Translations under genes and position numbers: made by a program
In this document: in pieces, positions 62,519 through 64,000 of the stretch
How positions within the stretch are numbered: the stretch's first letter is position 1
Layout: each line of letters starts with the position of its first letter
The notes under the pieces: generated by a model
The model's input: only the letters and a program-made list of their open reading frames with translations
Told to the model about the DNA's origin: nothing
Databases searched by the model: none
Assembly: GCF_900129995.1 (NCBI RefSeq)
Contig: NZ_FQXO01000005.1
Coordinates: forward strand, 1-64,000
Source: Caloranaerobacter azorensis DSM 13643
Lineage (GTDB): Bacteria > Bacillota > Clostridia > Tissierellales > Thermohalobacteraceae
Direction of reading: 5' to 3'
DNA: 64,000 nt

Positions 62519-62539
62519 ATAGTAGTCGGTTGTTATAAT
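62512..62539 (+). promoter_or_regulatory. Promoter of the QueG-like gene
   Basis: TTGACT (62512-62517), 16 nt, TATAAT (62534-62539), 33 bp before the ATG. Confidence 0.7.
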
Positions 62540-62571
62540 AAATTTAGTGTTGAAAAAGAAAGGAGAATCAT

Positions 62572-63267
62572 ATGAATTTAACTTTTAGAGAAAAAATAAT
62601 AGAAAAAGCGATTAGTATGGGTGCCTCTAAAGTAGGATTTGCTAAATTAGAGAATTTTTTGCCTGACAATTTTTCTCATTTGAAGACGGGTATTTCTATT
62701 ATTGTTAGATTATCAGATCAGATAATGAATGATGTTGTAGATAAACCGACTCATACTTATTTTCATCATTATAGAACAGTAAATTTCTTAATAGATCAGA
62801 TTACTTTAGCTATAACAATTATGATTCAAAATGAAGGATATCTTGCTATGGCAATACCAGCTTCTCAAACTGTTAAAACTAAAACGGATGCATATACAGG
62901 TATTTTTCAGCATAAAACTGTTGCAACTTTAGCAGGATTAGGATGGATAGGTAAAAATGCTTGCTTAGTAACAGAAGAATTTGGGCCGAGAATAAGATTG
63001 GGGACTGTATTAACAAATATGATTCTTCCATACGATGAGCCGATTAGAAATTCAAAGTGCGGCAATTGTAATATTTGTGTAAAGAAGTGTCCTGCTTTGG
63101 CATTGAAAGGCAATAACTGGTATCAAGGGATGGACAGAGATGCATTAATTGATGCATTTGCATGCAGCAGTTATATGAGTGAACAGTATAAAGATATAGG
63201 AAGAGGCTCGGTATGTGGTTTATGTATTTCAAGTTGTCCAAAAGGAACAAAAATTATTAGAAAATAA
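62572..63267 (+). CDS. Epoxyqueuosine-reductase-like 4Fe-4S double-cluster protein
   Basis: 231 aa. The C-terminal half has a ferredoxin-like double cluster domain: CGNCNICVKKCP and, later, CSSYMSEQY with VCGLCISSCP. The N-terminal part and ATLAGLGWIGKNACLV with FGPRIRLGTVLTN match the QueG fold. It is shorter than QueG (about 300-380 aa) and lacks its HEAT-like C-terminus, so it belongs to the short QueG-like group of unknown substrate. AAAGGAG precedes the ATG. A MarR-type dyad in the promoter suggests ligand or redox control. Confidence 0.85.
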   Translation: MNLTFREKIIEKAISMGASKVGFAKLENFLPDNFSHLKTGISIIVRLSDQIMNDVVDKPTHTYFHHYRTVNFLIDQITLAITIMIQNEGYLAMAIPASQTVKTKTDAYTGIFQHKTVATLAGLGWIGKNACLVTEEFGPRIRLGTVLTNMILPYDEPIRNSKCGNCNICVKKCPALALKGNNWYQGMDRDALIDAFACSSYMSEQYKDIGRGSVCGLCISSCPKGTKIIRK

Positions 63268-63269
63268 TT

Positions 63270-63295
63270 AACGGCCTTTAGTAGGCCGTATTTTA
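63270..63295. terminator. Bidirectional hairpin after the QueG-like gene
   Basis: ACGGCC-TTTAGTA-GGCCGT followed by ATTTT. Confidence 0.8.
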
Positions 63296-63481
63296 AGTTA
63301 GTTTTCTTTTTATAGGAATCTTTACATCTTTCCTAGTACCATGCTGATGTTTACTTTCAAGCTGGGCCTTTTGAGATTTGGCCTCTCTATAAAAATGCCT
63401 CTCGTCATTTGTAATTGTTATAGCAGAGTATTCTGTCTGTTTTCCTTTAATGTTGGTAAAAGTACTTTTTCTTATAGACAA
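63293..63481 (-). CDS. Hypothetical small basic protein (62 aa)
   Basis: TTG start at 63481 preceded by AAAAGGAG; the earlier ATG (63490) lies on the RBS. Sequence is basic with no hydrophobic segment: SIRKSTFTNIKGKQTEY, ITITNDERHFYREAKSQ and a KR-rich end. A good RBS and convergent terminator support it as a gene. Family not recognised. Confidence 0.5.
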   Translation of the reverse strand: MSIRKSTFTNIKGKQTEYSAITITNDERHFYREAKSQKAQLESKHQHGTRKDVKIPIKRKLT

Positions 63482-63639
63482 TAAAAACATCTCCTTTTTA
63501 TAATTAGCGAGAGATAAGATTATAGCTTTAATAAATAGAGTGTGTTATAATTAGATAGAGTTTATATTTATATTTTAACCTAATAAAAAGATATAATACT
63601 TCAAAATTTTTCCGTTCAAAATAATTGGGAGGGATATAT

Positions 63640-64000
63640 TTGAAGAAGGCGATAAATATAGTAGCAATATTAGTAACTGTACTTTTACTTTTGATTGGAT
63701 GTAATAAAACTGAAGAAGTAGCCAATAAAGAGATACAAGTTGTTGATAAAAGTTCTAACAAAGTAGAAGAAAAAGATAATATTGATAACATTGTGGATAA
63801 AAAAGATGATAAAGAAAATAGTAAGGAAGAAGATAAAAAAGAAAATCCTTTTGAAAAAATAGATTTGTCAAAAAAGCCAAATGAAGCAGGACAAATAATG
63901 ATACTTATGTATCATAATATTGGTAAAAAAGAAAGTGAATGGGTTAGAACGGTTGAAAATTTTAAAAGAGATTTAAAAGTATTATATGAAAAAGGATATA
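63640..64000 (+). CDS. Polysaccharide deacetylase-like lipoprotein, N-terminal part (runs off right edge)
   Basis: TTG start with GGGAGGG upstream. Lipoprotein signal KKAINIVAILVTVLLLLIGC, then a very charged Glu/Lys/Asp linker of ~60 residues, then MILMYHNIGKKESEWVRT and FKRDLKVLYEKGY, the usual start of a NodB-type polysaccharide deacetylase (the YHNI His region). The catalytic Asp and His motifs lie beyond the window. It likely modifies cell-wall or exopolysaccharide. Confidence 0.75.
   Translation, partial: MKKAINIVAILVTVLLLLIGCNKTEEVANKEIQVVDKSSNKVEEKDNIDNIVDKKDDKENSKEEDKKENPFEKIDLSKKPNEAGQIMILMYHNIGKKESEWVRTVENFKRDLKVLYEKGY

Overview
The window is AT-rich DNA from a low-GC, spore-forming Firmicute, most likely an anaerobic member of the Clostridia/Tissierellia. 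The evidence is an alpha/beta-type small acid-soluble spore protein, several sigma-K/E-like promoters, a valine T-box, a DUF4364 regulator, very AT-rich third codon positions and frequent TTG/GTG starts. Two genes carry an in-frame TGA that is best read as selenocysteine, so the cell probably makes selenoproteins, although no sel genes lie in the window.

Layout. 1-6.5 kb: edge of a probable transposase gene, DEAD-box helicase, peptidyl-prolyl isomerase, PAP2 phosphatase, a yybP-ykoY manganese riboswitch with a GDT1-type Mn exporter, a small spore-like protein, and an M28 peptidase gene with a nonsense codon near its start. 6.8-8.7 kb: minus-strand ArsR / permease / thioredoxin / thioredoxin-like operon in which two of the four proteins contain selenocysteine. 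8.8-14 kb: YhaO/YhaN-type nuclease and ATPase, another metallophosphoesterase, a CYTH protein. 14-21.4 kb: M48 protease, methyltransferase, two membrane-anchored unknowns, an ABC exporter whose permease looks frameshifted, an Asp-box propeller, and unknown (probably sporulation) genes. 21.7-31 kb: GNAT, TldD/TldE, nitrilase-family amidase, PEP synthase, and an M14 cell-wall peptidase with PG-binding and LysM domains.

31-39.4 kb is a single B12 operon behind a cobalamin riboswitch: cbiB, cobD, a BtuF/C/D importer, cobU, cobS, cobC and the alpha-ribazole salvage pair cblT/cblS. It imports corrinoids and builds the lower part of cobalamin from cobyric acid or cobinamide plus salvaged alpha-ribazole. 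39.5-48.8 kb: GNAT, DegV and a ~2,586-residue DUF11-repeat protein. 48.9-58.5 kb: AIM24-like protein, trpS with what looks like a vestigial T-box, secreted and lipoprotein genes, pgsA, and a full valine T-box with a small membrane gene and valS. 58.8-64 kb: folC, two genes whose ribosome binding sites lie in hairpins, DUF4364 regulator, SASP, a QueG-like iron-sulfur protein and the start of a polysaccharide-deacetylase lipoprotein.

The most striking unexplained signal is a family of five palindromic elements (three are exactly 256 bp, two are 122 and 131 bp). Each sits between two copies of a rho-independent terminator-like hairpin, as if the element inserts at terminators and duplicates exactly the hairpin (19-24 nt). 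A second theme is a set of four unknown genes whose Shine-Dalgarno is locked in a long hairpin. In two of them a sigma-K-like promoter lies inside the hairpin, so only transcripts from that promoter would be translatable.
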